Shown: one piece after another, positions 32,024 through 42,120 of the stretch
Position numbering within the stretch: position 1 is the stretch's first letter
Layout of the letters: each line of letters starts with the position of its first letter
Assembly (NCBI GenBank): GCA_026936335.1
Contig: JAPMXV010000009.1
Span: 62,001-126,000 of the forward strand
Direction of reading: 5' to 3'
Length of the DNA stretch: 64,000 bases
From: Mantamonas sphyraenae
Lineage: Eukaryota > CRuMs > Mantamonadidae
The notes under the pieces: generated by a model
What the model was told of the DNA's origin: nothing
The model's input: only the letters and a program-made list of their open reading frames with translations
The model's database searches: none
Program-made: the position numbers and the translations under genes

Positions 32024-34650
32024 ATGTCAACCGACTTTCTGGCCAACCTCCCACACGTAGAGGGTGACTTCGGGCTCATGTACTGTTGGGGTCATGCGTA
32101 TGTTCTCTCCACATCGTGGGCAGCCTCTCCGCCGCGCAATTCGTTCCAGCGCGAGCGTGCGTGCGGAAGCAGGTATGCCAAACTCGCTTGACCCCAAACT
32201 CGGCCGCGCTGACACACTCGGCAATTGTGCCCGCCATCCTGCACCCACAGCGCGTACGGGGAACTAGCGTTCAATGACTCAGACATGGAGAGTGTTCCAG
32301 TGATGAACGAACGAATGCGTGGTCATCGCGTCAAGAAGATTGCCATTGGGTTTCGGCACAACCTGCTTCTCACTCACGACGGCACGCTGTACAGGTAAGG
32401 GCTCAGTGGGTCTTCTGCATTCACACACACATCTGCATTGATGCACAGCCCCGCTTCGAAATTGCGTGCGACCTGACACACGGCGGCACACACAGTTTCG
32501 GAGCCAATTCGTTCGGACAGCTTGGTGTGGGCGGCAAGCAGAACGTGAGCTTGCCGACGCCTGTGGCTGCGTTCCAGGACGTCAAAGTCGTTGACGTAGG
32601 CTGTGGCATCCAACACAGCGTTGCTGTAACCGAAAGCGGGGAGGTGTGGACATGGGGCTTCGAGGGTCGCGGCCAATTGGGACGCGGCGGCAAGGCCGCA
32701 CGACCACAGCGTGTGGAACACAGCGACCTGAACGCGGTGCAGGTCGCAGGTGGACAGGGACACACAATTGCACTGGACAAGGATGGGACGGTGTGGGCAT
32801 GGGGACGAGGTGCTGAGGGCCAGCTGGGCTTTACAGAGGGCACGGATTACGTCTCTCCCGGTCAGATCTCGCGCGATGCGTTTGCGGGCGAACGAGTGAT
32901 TCAGATTGACGCAGGATGCCTGCACTCGATGGCCCTAACAGAAAGTGGCCACGTGTACGCTTGGGGCACGGGAGACAACTACGAGTGTGGCTTTGGCGGC
33001 AACTACACGTACGCCCCGCGAAAGCTGGACTTCTTCGACGACAAACGGGCGGTGCAGATTGCATGTGGCTGGAGCCACACAGCTGTGCTGACCGAAGATG
33101 GCAACGTGTACATGTGGGGCTGTGGCAGCGACTACCAGCTGGGGACGGGCCAGACAGACAACGAGTGTTCGCCGCAGATGGTGGGCCCGCTGTGCGGCAC
33201 GCACATTGTGGATGTCAAATGCGGCTGGCGGCACACCGTGGCCGTGAGTGCACAGGGCGATGTGTTTGCGTGGGGCCGCAACCAACACTTTGCATGTGGC
33301 ACGGGTGACCGCGAAGACAAGCTCGTGACCCAGCCCAGGCTCGTGCTGCGAGGACGCATCAAGCAGGTGTTTGTGGGCGCCGAGCACAACTTTGCTTTGG
33401 TTGAACAGCCGGACGAGTACCCGCTGGGCAAGGCCCTGGGCACCATTCTGAACGACCCCATGTTTGCAGATGTTTATTTTGTGGTGGAAAAGCAGATCAT
33501 CTACGCGCACCAGGTCATCCTGCGCACGCGGTGCGACACCTTTATGGATCTGTTTCTGTTTAAACAGCACTCGCCGGCCAATCGCATGCGCGTGGTAGTC
33601 GAGGACGGGACAAGCCATCGCGTGTTTCTTGCGCTGCTGGAACACATCTACACGGACTACGTGTGCGACCTGACGCCGGAACTGGCTGAAGAGCTTTATC
33701 CGTTGGCACGCTCGTATGGACAGCACCGGCTGGAGGTGTTGTGCCAGCGTGTGATGGGCGAGAAGCCGCTGTCGGTGCCGTTGCCGCCGTCGCTGCTGGG
33801 CTCGGACATTGGCACCACGATTGATTCGCAGGAGTTTGCCGACGTTGTGTTTATGGTGGGTGATTCGGATCAGCTGGTTTATGCACACCGTGCCATTCTG
33901 TATGCACGTGCTCCTGCGTTTTGCGAGACCGTCGGCCTGTGGTTTGACGACATCGAGGTGCGGCTCGAAGAGCTGGGAGAGGAGGCAAGTAGCAACAGTG
34001 GCAGCAGCAACGACAAAGACGCAGGCGCAGGCAGCAGCTCGAGCACAAGCGACAACGACGGAGGCGGAGACCAGACGGAGGAATCCAACCATGACAAGGA
34101 CAACGACGAGGGCGAGGACGACATCCCGGACATCGATTTGGGTTCGGACGACGGAGACGACGTGGCCGAGTTTATCAGTGTGGACGATGTGAAGCCGGAC
34201 GTGTTCACACGCCTGCTGTTGTACACATACACCGACGACGAAGGCGGGGTGGACCCACACGACGCGTTTGATCTGCTGATCGCGTGCAGCAAATTTGGAA
34301 TCGAAAGATTCAAGCTGACATGCTCGACACTGGTGCAGACGATTGTACGCCTGGAGAACGTGAGCTACATGTACGCCATGGCCAAGGAAACGGACTGCGA
34401 GAACCTGCGGCTGTTCTGCATGAACTTTATCATCGGCAACTGGGAGACGATGAAGGAACTCGACTTTCTGGGCATGCAGGAGCACGAGGTGGCTGAGGTG
34501 GAGGTGTTTCGTGACATGCTCAACGAAGGCACAGTGGCGGACGACGACCACAGCCGACGCAACTCGTCGCATTCGGGCAAGAAGAAATTCTCCTTTAATC
34601 TGTTGGGTGTGTTTCACAACGACGGCAAGCGACGATCGAGGTCATTCTAG
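32024..34650 (+). CDS. RCC1-repeat protein with two BTB domains, 790 aa
   Basis: Exons are 32024-32097, 32251-32394 and 32496-34650, summing to 791 codons. Residues about 15-380 form a seven-bladed RCC1 propeller, with repeated SGEVWTWG, KDGTVWAWG, SGHVYAWG, EDGNVYMWG and QGDVFAWG strands and GxxHTxALT turns. BTB 1 is at about 385-500 (FADVYFVVEKQIIYAHQVILR). BTB 2 starts near 515 (FADVVFMVGDSDQLVYAHRAIL) and is interrupted by an acidic Ser/Asp-rich insert at about 570-630 before it resumes at VFTRLLLYTYTDD. A BACK-like helical end and a basic tail RRSRSF follow. Such proteins are usually substrate adaptors of cullin-3 ubiquitin ligases. The double-BTB layout resembles LZTR1-like or RCBTB adaptors, but the partners cannot be told. 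Confidence 0.88.
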
Positions 34651-34693
34651 GGCACAACACACCAACAAATCAGCAAAACTTGGCATTCACTCC

Positions 34694-35910
34694 TCATTGA
34701 ATCTCGACCTCGCCTCCTGTCTCCTCTTTGTCGTTGTCGCCACTGCGTTGCTCGTCGTCGGCATTCCTCTCGGCCTCAAGTTTGCGCAAGTAGGAGCTGC
34801 TGAGCTTGAAATGGCTGCCGTCATCGTCTGCGGCGGCTGGGTCGTTGGTGATTTCGAAGGAGGGGCGGACGAGGGGCACAATGACATGGTTGACCTTGGG
34901 CAGGCCCTTGTCTGCACGCAGTTCATTGGCCTTTGCAGCAGCAGAGGCCACCTCTTCGCTGAGAACGAGGGTGTCCATGTCCTCCTCGGTGAGGAGAGGA
35001 CCCCAGGGTTCTTGCAGATCGTAGAATTTGCACTCGATGCCTGGTTTGAAGGAGCAGAGAAACTCGTGGGCGGCGTCCTTACGTGTCTCGTAGCTTTGGA
35101 TAAGGTCACGATGGGCCTTCTTCTTGAGGAGCGGGTCGCCGGAAATGCCAATGTGCAGGACGCGCTGTGTGAGGAGGGCACATGCAGACAGCATGCCCTT
35201 GTGGCCTGCGTGGAGACGATCAAAGGTGCCGCCCACAACAACGCTGTCCACCGGTTCCCACAGGCTGTCCTCGTCGATGGTGTTTGTGTTTTCGTCGAGA
35301 ACGTGGACCTTGGGCAGCTCCAGGCCGTCCAGGAACCCATGTGCGTCCACGTTCATGTCGTACGAGTCGACGGAGGAGGGCAATGAGGACAAAGACAGGG
35401 ATTCGAGCTCACGAGGCGATTCGACGAGCAGGACATCGATGGGGGGCCCTGCGTACTTGTCGCCCAGCGGGTCGGAGTTCTGGTTTACCTGGGGCAGCAG
35501 CACACGGTAGTCGAGGGAGTAGGGCCCGCACAGTGTCGCGTTGTAATAGTCAAAGAGGAGTTCCATTTGGGACTCGACCTGGGGTGGCATGGTGGTGTGC
35601 GTGTGAGAGGTACGGCAGAGTGGGCGTGTGGACGGCGGCTCAACACACTCTACACTCTGCTCCCAGAAGCACATACATCCTTGTTGGCAATGTCTGGCGA
35701 GGTGACACTTGTGATGAGAGTGTTGGACACGCAATGGGCAGCCTTGAAGATGCGCTGGACGACGGATTCGTCGACTTGACCGTCGTCCTTGTTGATCAGC
35801 ACCAACCCGACGGCAGGCTTGACCACAGCGGCAGTGGCGTTGCTGCTGCTGCTCGTGCTGCTGCTGCTGCTGCTACTCGCCAAGCTGGGCAAAGTGCGCT
35901 TGAGCATCAT
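34694..35910 (-). CDS. phosphopantetheine adenylyltransferase (CoA synthesis), 372 aa
   Basis: Transfers AMP from ATP to 4'-phosphopantetheine to make dephospho-CoA. Exon 1 is 35677-35910 (78 codons, Ser-rich) and exon 2 is 34694-35578. The nucleotidyltransferase domain begins near residue 190 with VVVGGTFDRLHAGH, which carries the T-x-x-H-x-G-H active-site motif, and ends with FKLSSSYLRK, the second ATP-binding motif. It resembles the N-terminal half of animal CoA synthase (COASY), but the dephospho-CoA kinase half is absent; the protein ends in an acidic low-complexity tail right after the domain. About 100 residues between the Ser-rich start and the domain match the variable N-terminal part of eukaryotic forms. 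It starts 53 bases from the divergent PPR gene. Confidence 0.9.
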
Positions 35911-35963
35911 TGGGGGGAGAGAAAATGGGATGGGAGCGTTGGGGCCGGCAGCTGTATTGGTGC
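35911..35963. promoter_or_regulatory. 53-base bidirectional promoter candidate
   Basis: The gap between the divergent starts of the adenylyltransferase (35910) and PPR (35964) genes. A GGGGGG run is present; no TATA-like box. Confidence 0.35.
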
Positions 35964-37910
35964 ATGATGTTCTCTCGGACAGGACGCCGAGCATGGCTTG
36001 GATGGACACGCGCAGGCAGGATGGCGACACGAGCGGTGCATACGCTGCGGGAACAGGCGGTGGCCAACGAGCGCCGGCGGCCGCAGGAGGCTGAGGCTGA
36101 GGCGCTGTTCGAGGACGATCTGGCGTTGTTTGAGGAGCTGGAACGGCACAAGGCAGGCGTGCTGGGGCCCCACGAGGACGGGGAGCTGGAGGAAGAGGAA
36201 GAGGAGGATTGGCTTGCGTTTGAGGACGAAGAGGAAGTGGACGAAGAGGGAAACGTGGTGCACCGATGGCAGACGGTTGCGGACGACGGCGAGCAAATGC
36301 ACCCAGCGGGCCACCGGTTCCAATCGGTGCTGACGCCCGTCAATGTGGCGGACGAGGAGGAGGCGCGTTTGATGGCGGCCGCGTTCAGTAAGGAGCAAAA
36401 GTCGGAGCTAGGCCTGGCCAAGGACGCACACGAGTACTGGTTGCTGCGGCGGAAATTCGGGTTTGAGATGCCGGCCAATGTGGAAGCGTTTGAGAGTACG
36501 CTGATGACAGAGGCCATGGCAGCGCGGTTTGAAGACGTCTACCACGCCATCATGCGGCTGCCGTCGAATCCTGCGTTGGTGGAGAGCACGGAAGACACGC
36601 AGGGATTGCTGCGTGCAGAGGCGAGCCGGGAGCTGCAGGAAGATGAGACACACGGACTGGTGTATTGGAAGACACGGCCACGGGACACGGCGGCGTACAC
36701 GAAGCTGATGCGGTTGTACGGTGCAGTGGGACGCTTGGACGAGGCGGAGAGACAGCTGGAGACGATGGAAGAAGGTCTGGTGGCAGATGTGATGACATAC
36801 ACAGCGCTGATGCGAGGGTACGCAGAGGGGGGCGACGCAGACGGGGCTCGTAGTTTGTTGAAGCGCATGATTGGGCAATCGGTGGCGCCGAGCACGTGGA
36901 CGTTTGCTGCGTTGATGCAAGCGTATGTGCGTGCAGGACAGGTGGATAAGGCGGAACGGGTGCTGCCTGAGCTGGCGTTGCACGGGTTGGAACCGGACAA
37001 CGCGGTGATGACGGTGCTTGTGAGTGGGTGGCTGGAGCGGGGGGAGGTGGAGCGTGCGTGGACGCTATTCGACACGTTGCGTCAACGGTTTGAGGAACCC
37101 GACGTGGTGCTGTTTACAAGCATGATCAAAGCATGTGCAGTGGAGGGCAACGTGGAGCGTGCGCTGAACCTGTTGGACGATTTGTACCTTGTGGGAGGGG
37201 CACCGACGCAGGTGACGTACAACGCCCTGTTTCACGCGTGTGCAGCGCGGCCAGACTACGAAGATACACTGGAGCGACTGTTTGCACAGGCCAAGGAGGA
37301 GGGACTGCGTCCGGATGTGGTGACGCTGAACACGCTGTTGAATGCGTACGCAGAAGCCGGACGTGTGGACAAGGCAATGGAGGTGGTCAAGGTGGCTGAG
37401 GAGGACTGGAAGGTGCAACCCGACGCCGTGTCTGCAGCCACGCTGCTCAAGTGCTACGCCAACAGGATGTTGGAGGAGAAGGACGGCCAAGCGAGAAAGC
37501 TGTTGCTTGCGGCGACGGAGCGGACCATAGACGGGTGGCCGGAACTGCACGGCGACAGTAGGGCTGTAAACACCATGCTGAGTGTGTACACGCGTGCGGT
37601 GCATCTGCGTACGGCCGAGAGCAAGCTGCAGATGTACTTTGCGGTGCCCGAGGCGTTCCGGAAGGCGTTGAACCTGAACGAGGAGGATGGAAGCAGCACA
37701 CAGCAGAGGGAAAGGGCAAAGATGACGGTGCACACAGTGACTATGCTTGTGCAGATGTACGCGCGGGCCAAGCGCCATGCGCAGGTGGCTGCGCTGTACG
37801 ACGCGGCAACGGAACATGGACTTGTGGATGACAAGCTCAGGGAGCACGTGAGGCATGCCCTGCGCAAGACAGAATGGGCGGGAAAGGTGGAGCGAGAGAG
37901 CACGATGTGA
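35964..37910 (+). CDS. mitochondrial pentatricopeptide-repeat protein, 648 aa
   Basis: RNA-binding organelle protein. It is intronless, from the ATG at 35964 (MMFSRTGRRAWLGWTRAGRM), whose Arg-rich, acid-free first 30 residues look like a mitochondrial presequence. An acidic region follows (about 45-110). PPR motifs of about 35 residues run from about residue 240 to 500, recognisable by DTAAYTKLMRLYGAVGRLDEA, DVMTYTALMRGYAEGGDADGA, STWTFAALMQAYVRAGQVDKA, DVVLFTSMIKACAVEGNVERA, QVTYNALFHAC and DVVTLNTLLNAYAEAGRVDKA. These are P-type repeats with no editing domain. It probably acts in mitochondrial RNA processing or translation; the target is unknown. Confidence 0.88.
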   Translation: MMFSRTGRRAWLGWTRAGRMATRAVHTLREQAVANERRRPQEAEAEALFEDDLALFEELERHKAGVLGPHEDGELEEEEEEDWLAFEDEEEVDEEGNVVHRWQTVADDGEQMHPAGHRFQSVLTPVNVADEEEARLMAAAFSKEQKSELGLAKDAHEYWLLRRKFGFEMPANVEAFESTLMTEAMAARFEDVYHAIMRLPSNPALVESTEDTQGLLRAEASRELQEDETHGLVYWKTRPRDTAAYTKLMRLYGAVGRLDEAERQLETMEEGLVADVMTYTALMRGYAEGGDADGARSLLKRMIGQSVAPSTWTFAALMQAYVRAGQVDKAERVLPELALHGLEPDNAVMTVLVSGWLERGEVERAWTLFDTLRQRFEEPDVVLFTSMIKACAVEGNVERALNLLDDLYLVGGAPTQVTYNALFHACAARPDYEDTLERLFAQAKEEGLRPDVVTLNTLLNAYAEAGRVDKAMEVVKVAEEDWKVQPDAVSAATLLKCYANRMLEEKDGQARKLLLAATERTIDGWPELHGDSRAVNTMLSVYTRAVHLRTAESKLQMYFAVPEAFRKALNLNEEDGSSTQQRERAKMTVHTVTMLVQMYARAKRHAQVAALYDAATEHGLVDDKLREHVRHALRKTEWAGKVERESTM

Positions 37911-38028
37911 GGCAAGACAAAACGTTTTCAAGAAAAGCACCTTGTCGGGGCAGCTGCATTTGCTTGCGCACCCTCTTCGACACAGGACACGTTTTGAAGC
38001 TGTGAGAAGCGTGTAGCGCGGTTAAGCG

Positions 38029-39349
38029 ATGCTTCTGTTTGAATTGGCACTGCTGCTCATCTATGCAGTGCTGCTCGGGGTTGTGGTTGTGCAAATCGGG
38101 CGGATTGTCCACGAGGGCCACAACCGGGTATCGTTCCAGTTTGGGTTTCTTGTGCTGTGTGCGACGTGGTGTGCACTGCGCGTGTGGTTCTTTGGCCAGC
38201 GCATGACGCCGCCCGGATGGACGTTTGAGACGCGGTGGTTGGAGCTGCTTGTGTACTGGTTGCCGCTGAACGTGGAGTTTGCCACGTTTGGCCTGCTGGT
38301 GGTCTTCTACGCGTCCATTGTGTACAAAGAAGAGTGGGAGCACAGCCGGCGCATGTACGGGATCCTGTACGGGGTGCTAAACACGCTGTTGATGGCGGCG
38401 ACGATTGCCAAGGTGGTGATGAGTGGCATCGAGTTTGCCACCGTCACCGACCCTCTGTGGAGCAGTTTGAACTCTGTGTTTGCCACCGTGGTGTTTCTGC
38501 TGCTCGTCGCGCCGATGTCGGTGATGGTGTGGCACCTGTACAGACGCTGGAGTGAGAACCAGGAGGTGAGTGAGTGCGTGTGTAGTGTGTGTGTGGCGTG
38601 AAACGATTGTGGCAGGCGTCCACGCGCGCCGCCCGTTTGCGACAAAAGTGCAACCTGCAGGTCGCAGCCAGGTGAGCAGGGGACTGTACGCATGGATCAC
38701 TGACGCAAAGGGTGCTCTGACGTATGTAAACTGGTTTGTGTGTGTGTGTGTGTGACAGGATGGGCGTACGTCGTCGCTGCAACAGCCGACGACGGAGCTT
38801 CTGCGTGCGGCGGTGGCGATTTTGGCCATTTTCGTATCGCGGTGTGTGTACAACGTGCTTGCAGCTGCACTTCCTTCGGTGCGGTATCCACTTGTGGGTG
38901 CCGGGGCCATCGCTGTGAATGGCCCTGTGCTGGGTATGCTGTTCAGCTGGGAGGTTGTGCCGAGTGCGATCATCCTCTTTGTGTTCCGCACCATCCCCAA
39001 GGCCAAACGCACAGCGAGTCTAAAGGCTCGCCAGGGCCGAGTGGGCTCCGAGTCGCTGCTGTACGCAAACGGAGCGTCACTGAACGACCCGACGGCCCCG
39101 ATAATGGCGCATCACGCACGTCGGCTGCCGTCTGTGGACGATGCCGGGGTCATGGGAGCAAGCAGCCTGGGAGGACGGTCAGCAAGCAGTCTGGGCCGAT
39201 CAGCAGACTCGACACGATCGTATGGGGCGATGACACCGACAATGACCGGGTCGTTTCGGTTCAAGGGCAATCACCAGGGCTACAGCACGGTAGTGGCACC
39301 CAGCGACGGAGGGCGACGTGAGAGCGATGGAATGTTGATGGCCGAGTAG
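38029..39349 (+). CDS. GPR137/TOM1-TOM3-like multipass membrane protein, 375 aa
   Basis: Exon 1 is 38029-38565 and exon 2 is 38759-39349; the intron holds a TG run just before its acceptor. Seven hydrophobic helices are visible, with the segment GHNRVSFQFGFLVLCATWCALR closely resembling the second-helix region of GPR137 and of plant THH1/TOM1/TOM3. Residues 255-375 are a cytosolic Ser-rich tail (GGRSASSLGRSADS). In animals GPR137 proteins sit on lysosomes and promote Rag/mTORC1 recruitment; in plants TOM proteins are vacuolar membrane proteins. I infer an endolysosomal or vacuolar membrane protein. Family assignment is by pattern only. Confidence 0.72.
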
Positions 39350-39417
39350 GCAACGGTGGGGATGCGCGTGTGGAGGCAGCAGCTGCAGGCTGGGCAAGAA
39401 ACAAAACACGTGTGTCG

Positions 39418-40444
39418 ATGGAGCGTGACGAGGACGACGTGGCCGAGGATCAAATGCAAATTGGAGAGGAGGAAATGTTGGCGGCGTTGGAGTTGTTGGA
39501 GAGTGTGGGATTGGGTGGGGAAGAGGCTCGGCAGGAGCTGGAGGCGACGGTGGAGGAGTTGAACCGAGAGGCAGAACAGGCGGAGAGCGTGTACGCAGGG
39601 TTGCCGTGGAGTGTGGAGGCAGAGCGGATCCGAGCGCGTGTACACCTGTACGACTGGGTGCATGGGAGACTGGTGGCGCGTGTGAAAGCGCTGGTGGTGG
39701 CGGGAGGAGGAGGGAAGCAGGGACGAACGGCAAGCAAGGAAGAGGGAGAACAGCTGGGGATGCTTCTGGAGCTGATGCGCAACTGCGGAGTCAGCTGGGC
39801 GGAACAACTGGTGGACGTGTGCCACAGTGCACAGGATACGTTGGACACAAGCCTGTTGGAAACGAGCGCGAGGCTGCGAGAAGACCAGGAGGAGCGACGC
39901 CGCACAGCAGAGGCGCAAAGCGAGGCAGCTGTGAACAGGATTGCCATGGGGACACACAGAGGAGGCACAACACAGCGGCCAACGAGCTCGCAGGTGGACA
40001 TGGAGGTGGAACAGCTGGTGTTGTCTGGGCGCGTGGTGAACGAGCGCACGCTGGACAGTCTAAAGGATAGCCTTGTGGAAGGGGCAGGCGGAAGTGTGGA
40101 GGAGTCACGTGTGTATGGCAAGCAAGACAGCAGGCATGTGTCGTCAAGAGGGCCATCTGTGTCTGTGGCGTCGTCATCGCGGCTTGTGCTGCCCAAACAA
40201 ACTGCGCCGCGGCAACTGAACACCACGCGACAGCTGCATAGCAGCACTCGACACATGCTGGGTGAGGACAAAGACCCGATGCGCAGGTCGCATGTGGGTG
40301 CGTACAGTCTGCCCATCGGACTTGGCGAAGGCTTGACCAATCCACTCACAGGCGACCTTCGCCAGCGACCCGGAGGCGCTTCCACGTTGGCAATGACATC
40401 GACCCCTACCAACCAGACATGGAAGACGGTGCATCAGGGCTACT

Positions 40445-40481
<37 letters not shown>

Positions 40482-41457
40482 TGCGGATGAAACAACCGGA
40501 AACAATTTGACGGTGGTGCACTATGCGACCACGACGGCAGGCGGCGACGAGTCACCAATGACGATGCAGGAATTGTCGATGGTTGGAGGGACGCGTCGCA
40601 CGGAAAAGGTGGTGCGAGTGGATGACAAGGAGAGGAAGGGCCAAAGGGGGCGACATATGCGCACGCAGCGGTCGCTGGTGGACAAGGAGCCTGTGGCGTC
40701 GTATGCCACCATACATGGAGGGAAAAGGAATCGATTGACGCGGTTGAAGCTCGCCAAATCGCCAGTGTCCGAGTCCAAACAGCCGAAACGGGGCAGCGGT
40801 GGTGCCCACGTGGCACAGCCACGCATGGATGCCAGCAGCCTGGAGTCGTTGTGTGCGGATCTGGCGAGCCATTACGACGGGAGTCAAGAGTTTGTGGCGT
40901 ATGCGGCAGGAAGGTTGGATGTGAAGCACGGGCGTCCGGCTGGCAAACGGTGGCTTGCGGCGCTGTTGGAGGCGCTGCGGCAACGCGAATGGCGTGAAGG
41001 GGAGCACTACCACGTGCGAGTGGTGGATGCGCTGTTGCACAAGGCTGTCGAGGTGGAGGAGGTGCGAGCGGCGGAGAAGCAGGTTGGGCAACTGCTGCCC
41101 AAAACGGTGATGACCATGGTGGCAAAGCAGAGCAGGCTGAACAAGCGAGACAACCACCACCAAACACTGGACAGGGACGAGTTGATGGCGCTGGTGAGCC
41201 GCAAGCTGTCGGGTGTGGAGCCGCTGGAGAGCGAAGAGTGGCAAAACACTCTGTTGTTCCTGTTTGACGCGGAGGATGGCGAGCGCGTGGTGCAACGCGT
41301 GGTGGATCATCACTTTCACACGTGGGAGAACAACGAAACGGCGGGCCAACTGTCGTATCGCAGCCTGCGCACAGCAGTGCTGAACTGGACGCTCGATGCG
41401 CTGGTGGAGGCAGGCAAGGGCACACGAGGACGCAGCCGAAGCAGCAGGAGGCGATGA
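39418..41457 (+). CDS. unknown low-complexity/helical protein, 679 aa
   Basis: I do not recognise this protein. It is intronless, from the ATG at 39418 (MERDEDDVAED). Residues 15-210 are predicted helical with Glu/Ala-rich heptads. A Ser/Thr-rich middle follows, then an acidic repeat (EDEDEDEDED, from a GAGGAC hexamer run at about 40448-40478). The C-terminal 210 residues look like a folded helical domain (WLAALLEALRQREW, ALLHKAVEVEEV, DRDELMALVSRKLSG) ending in SRSSRRR. The stop codon overlaps the ATG of the next gene as ATGA. Confidence 0.72.
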
Positions 41458-41994
41458 GCGAGAAGGAGGGAAGCAATGCAGAGCAGAATGAGACGTATAC
41501 AGTAGAAACAGAAACAGAAACGGCAGAGGCAGAGGCAGAGGCAGAGAGGCTGGTGCAGTTCCTGGTGCTGCGTTCAGACCTCACCACCGAAGAATACGGA
41601 TACAGCGTGGGCTCTCTGGTGGCACAGGGCTCACACGCAACGGCGGCATGCCTTGTGCGCTTTGCAGACGACGACAATGTGCGTGCATACACCCAGGGGA
41701 TCGGAGCAAACTCGTTGCAGATGCACACGGTTGTGCTGAGCGCAAAGTCGGAGACGCAGCTGGTCAACTTGGCCACCAAGTTGGAGGAGAAGGGCTTGGA
41801 TCACCATTTGTGGGTACGTTGGGCGTGTGGGGAGTGTGTGCGTGGATGGCGGGAGGAGAGCACCAGCTAACCCAACGCGCTGGTTGTTTGTGCAGACCGA
41901 GCAGCCAGAGAATGTGCCGACTTGCATCGCTCTGAAACCATACCATCGCTCAGCGCTGGGCAATGTGCTCAAGAAGTTTCGACTGTTCAAATGA
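41454..41994 (+). CDS. PTRHD1: PTRHD1-like peptidyl-tRNA hydrolase fold protein, 152 aa
   Basis: Exon 1 is 41454-41813 and exon 2 is 41896-41994, in frame as 153 codons. After an acidic 35-residue leader come the PTH2-fold motifs: [22 protein letters not shown], and the PTRHD1-typical end [15 protein letters not shown] followed by KKFRLFK. Length and ending match animal PTRHD1, whose catalytic activity on peptidyl-tRNA is doubtful. The ATG overlaps the stop of the upstream gene by four bases (ATGA at 41454-41457). There is no in-frame ATG between it and the conserved domain, so the overlap looks real unless the frame starts further upstream at 41322. Confidence 0.9.
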
Positions 41995-42120
41995 AGAGAT
42001 TGGGGGGCAAAAGAGCTGCATTTTTCGAACTGTCGACCCAACCAAAACTGCGTTCCCCCGTGCACGTGGCAGCACACACTCACTGCCCACTTGCCGGAAG
42101 AGCACATCGAGTGCGCCTGT

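Noticed and set aside
32935-34617. Minus-strand 560-codon frame opposite the RCC1-BTB gene
   Set aside because: The plus strand encodes clear RCC1 and BTB domains in the same span; the antisense product has no recognisable motif.
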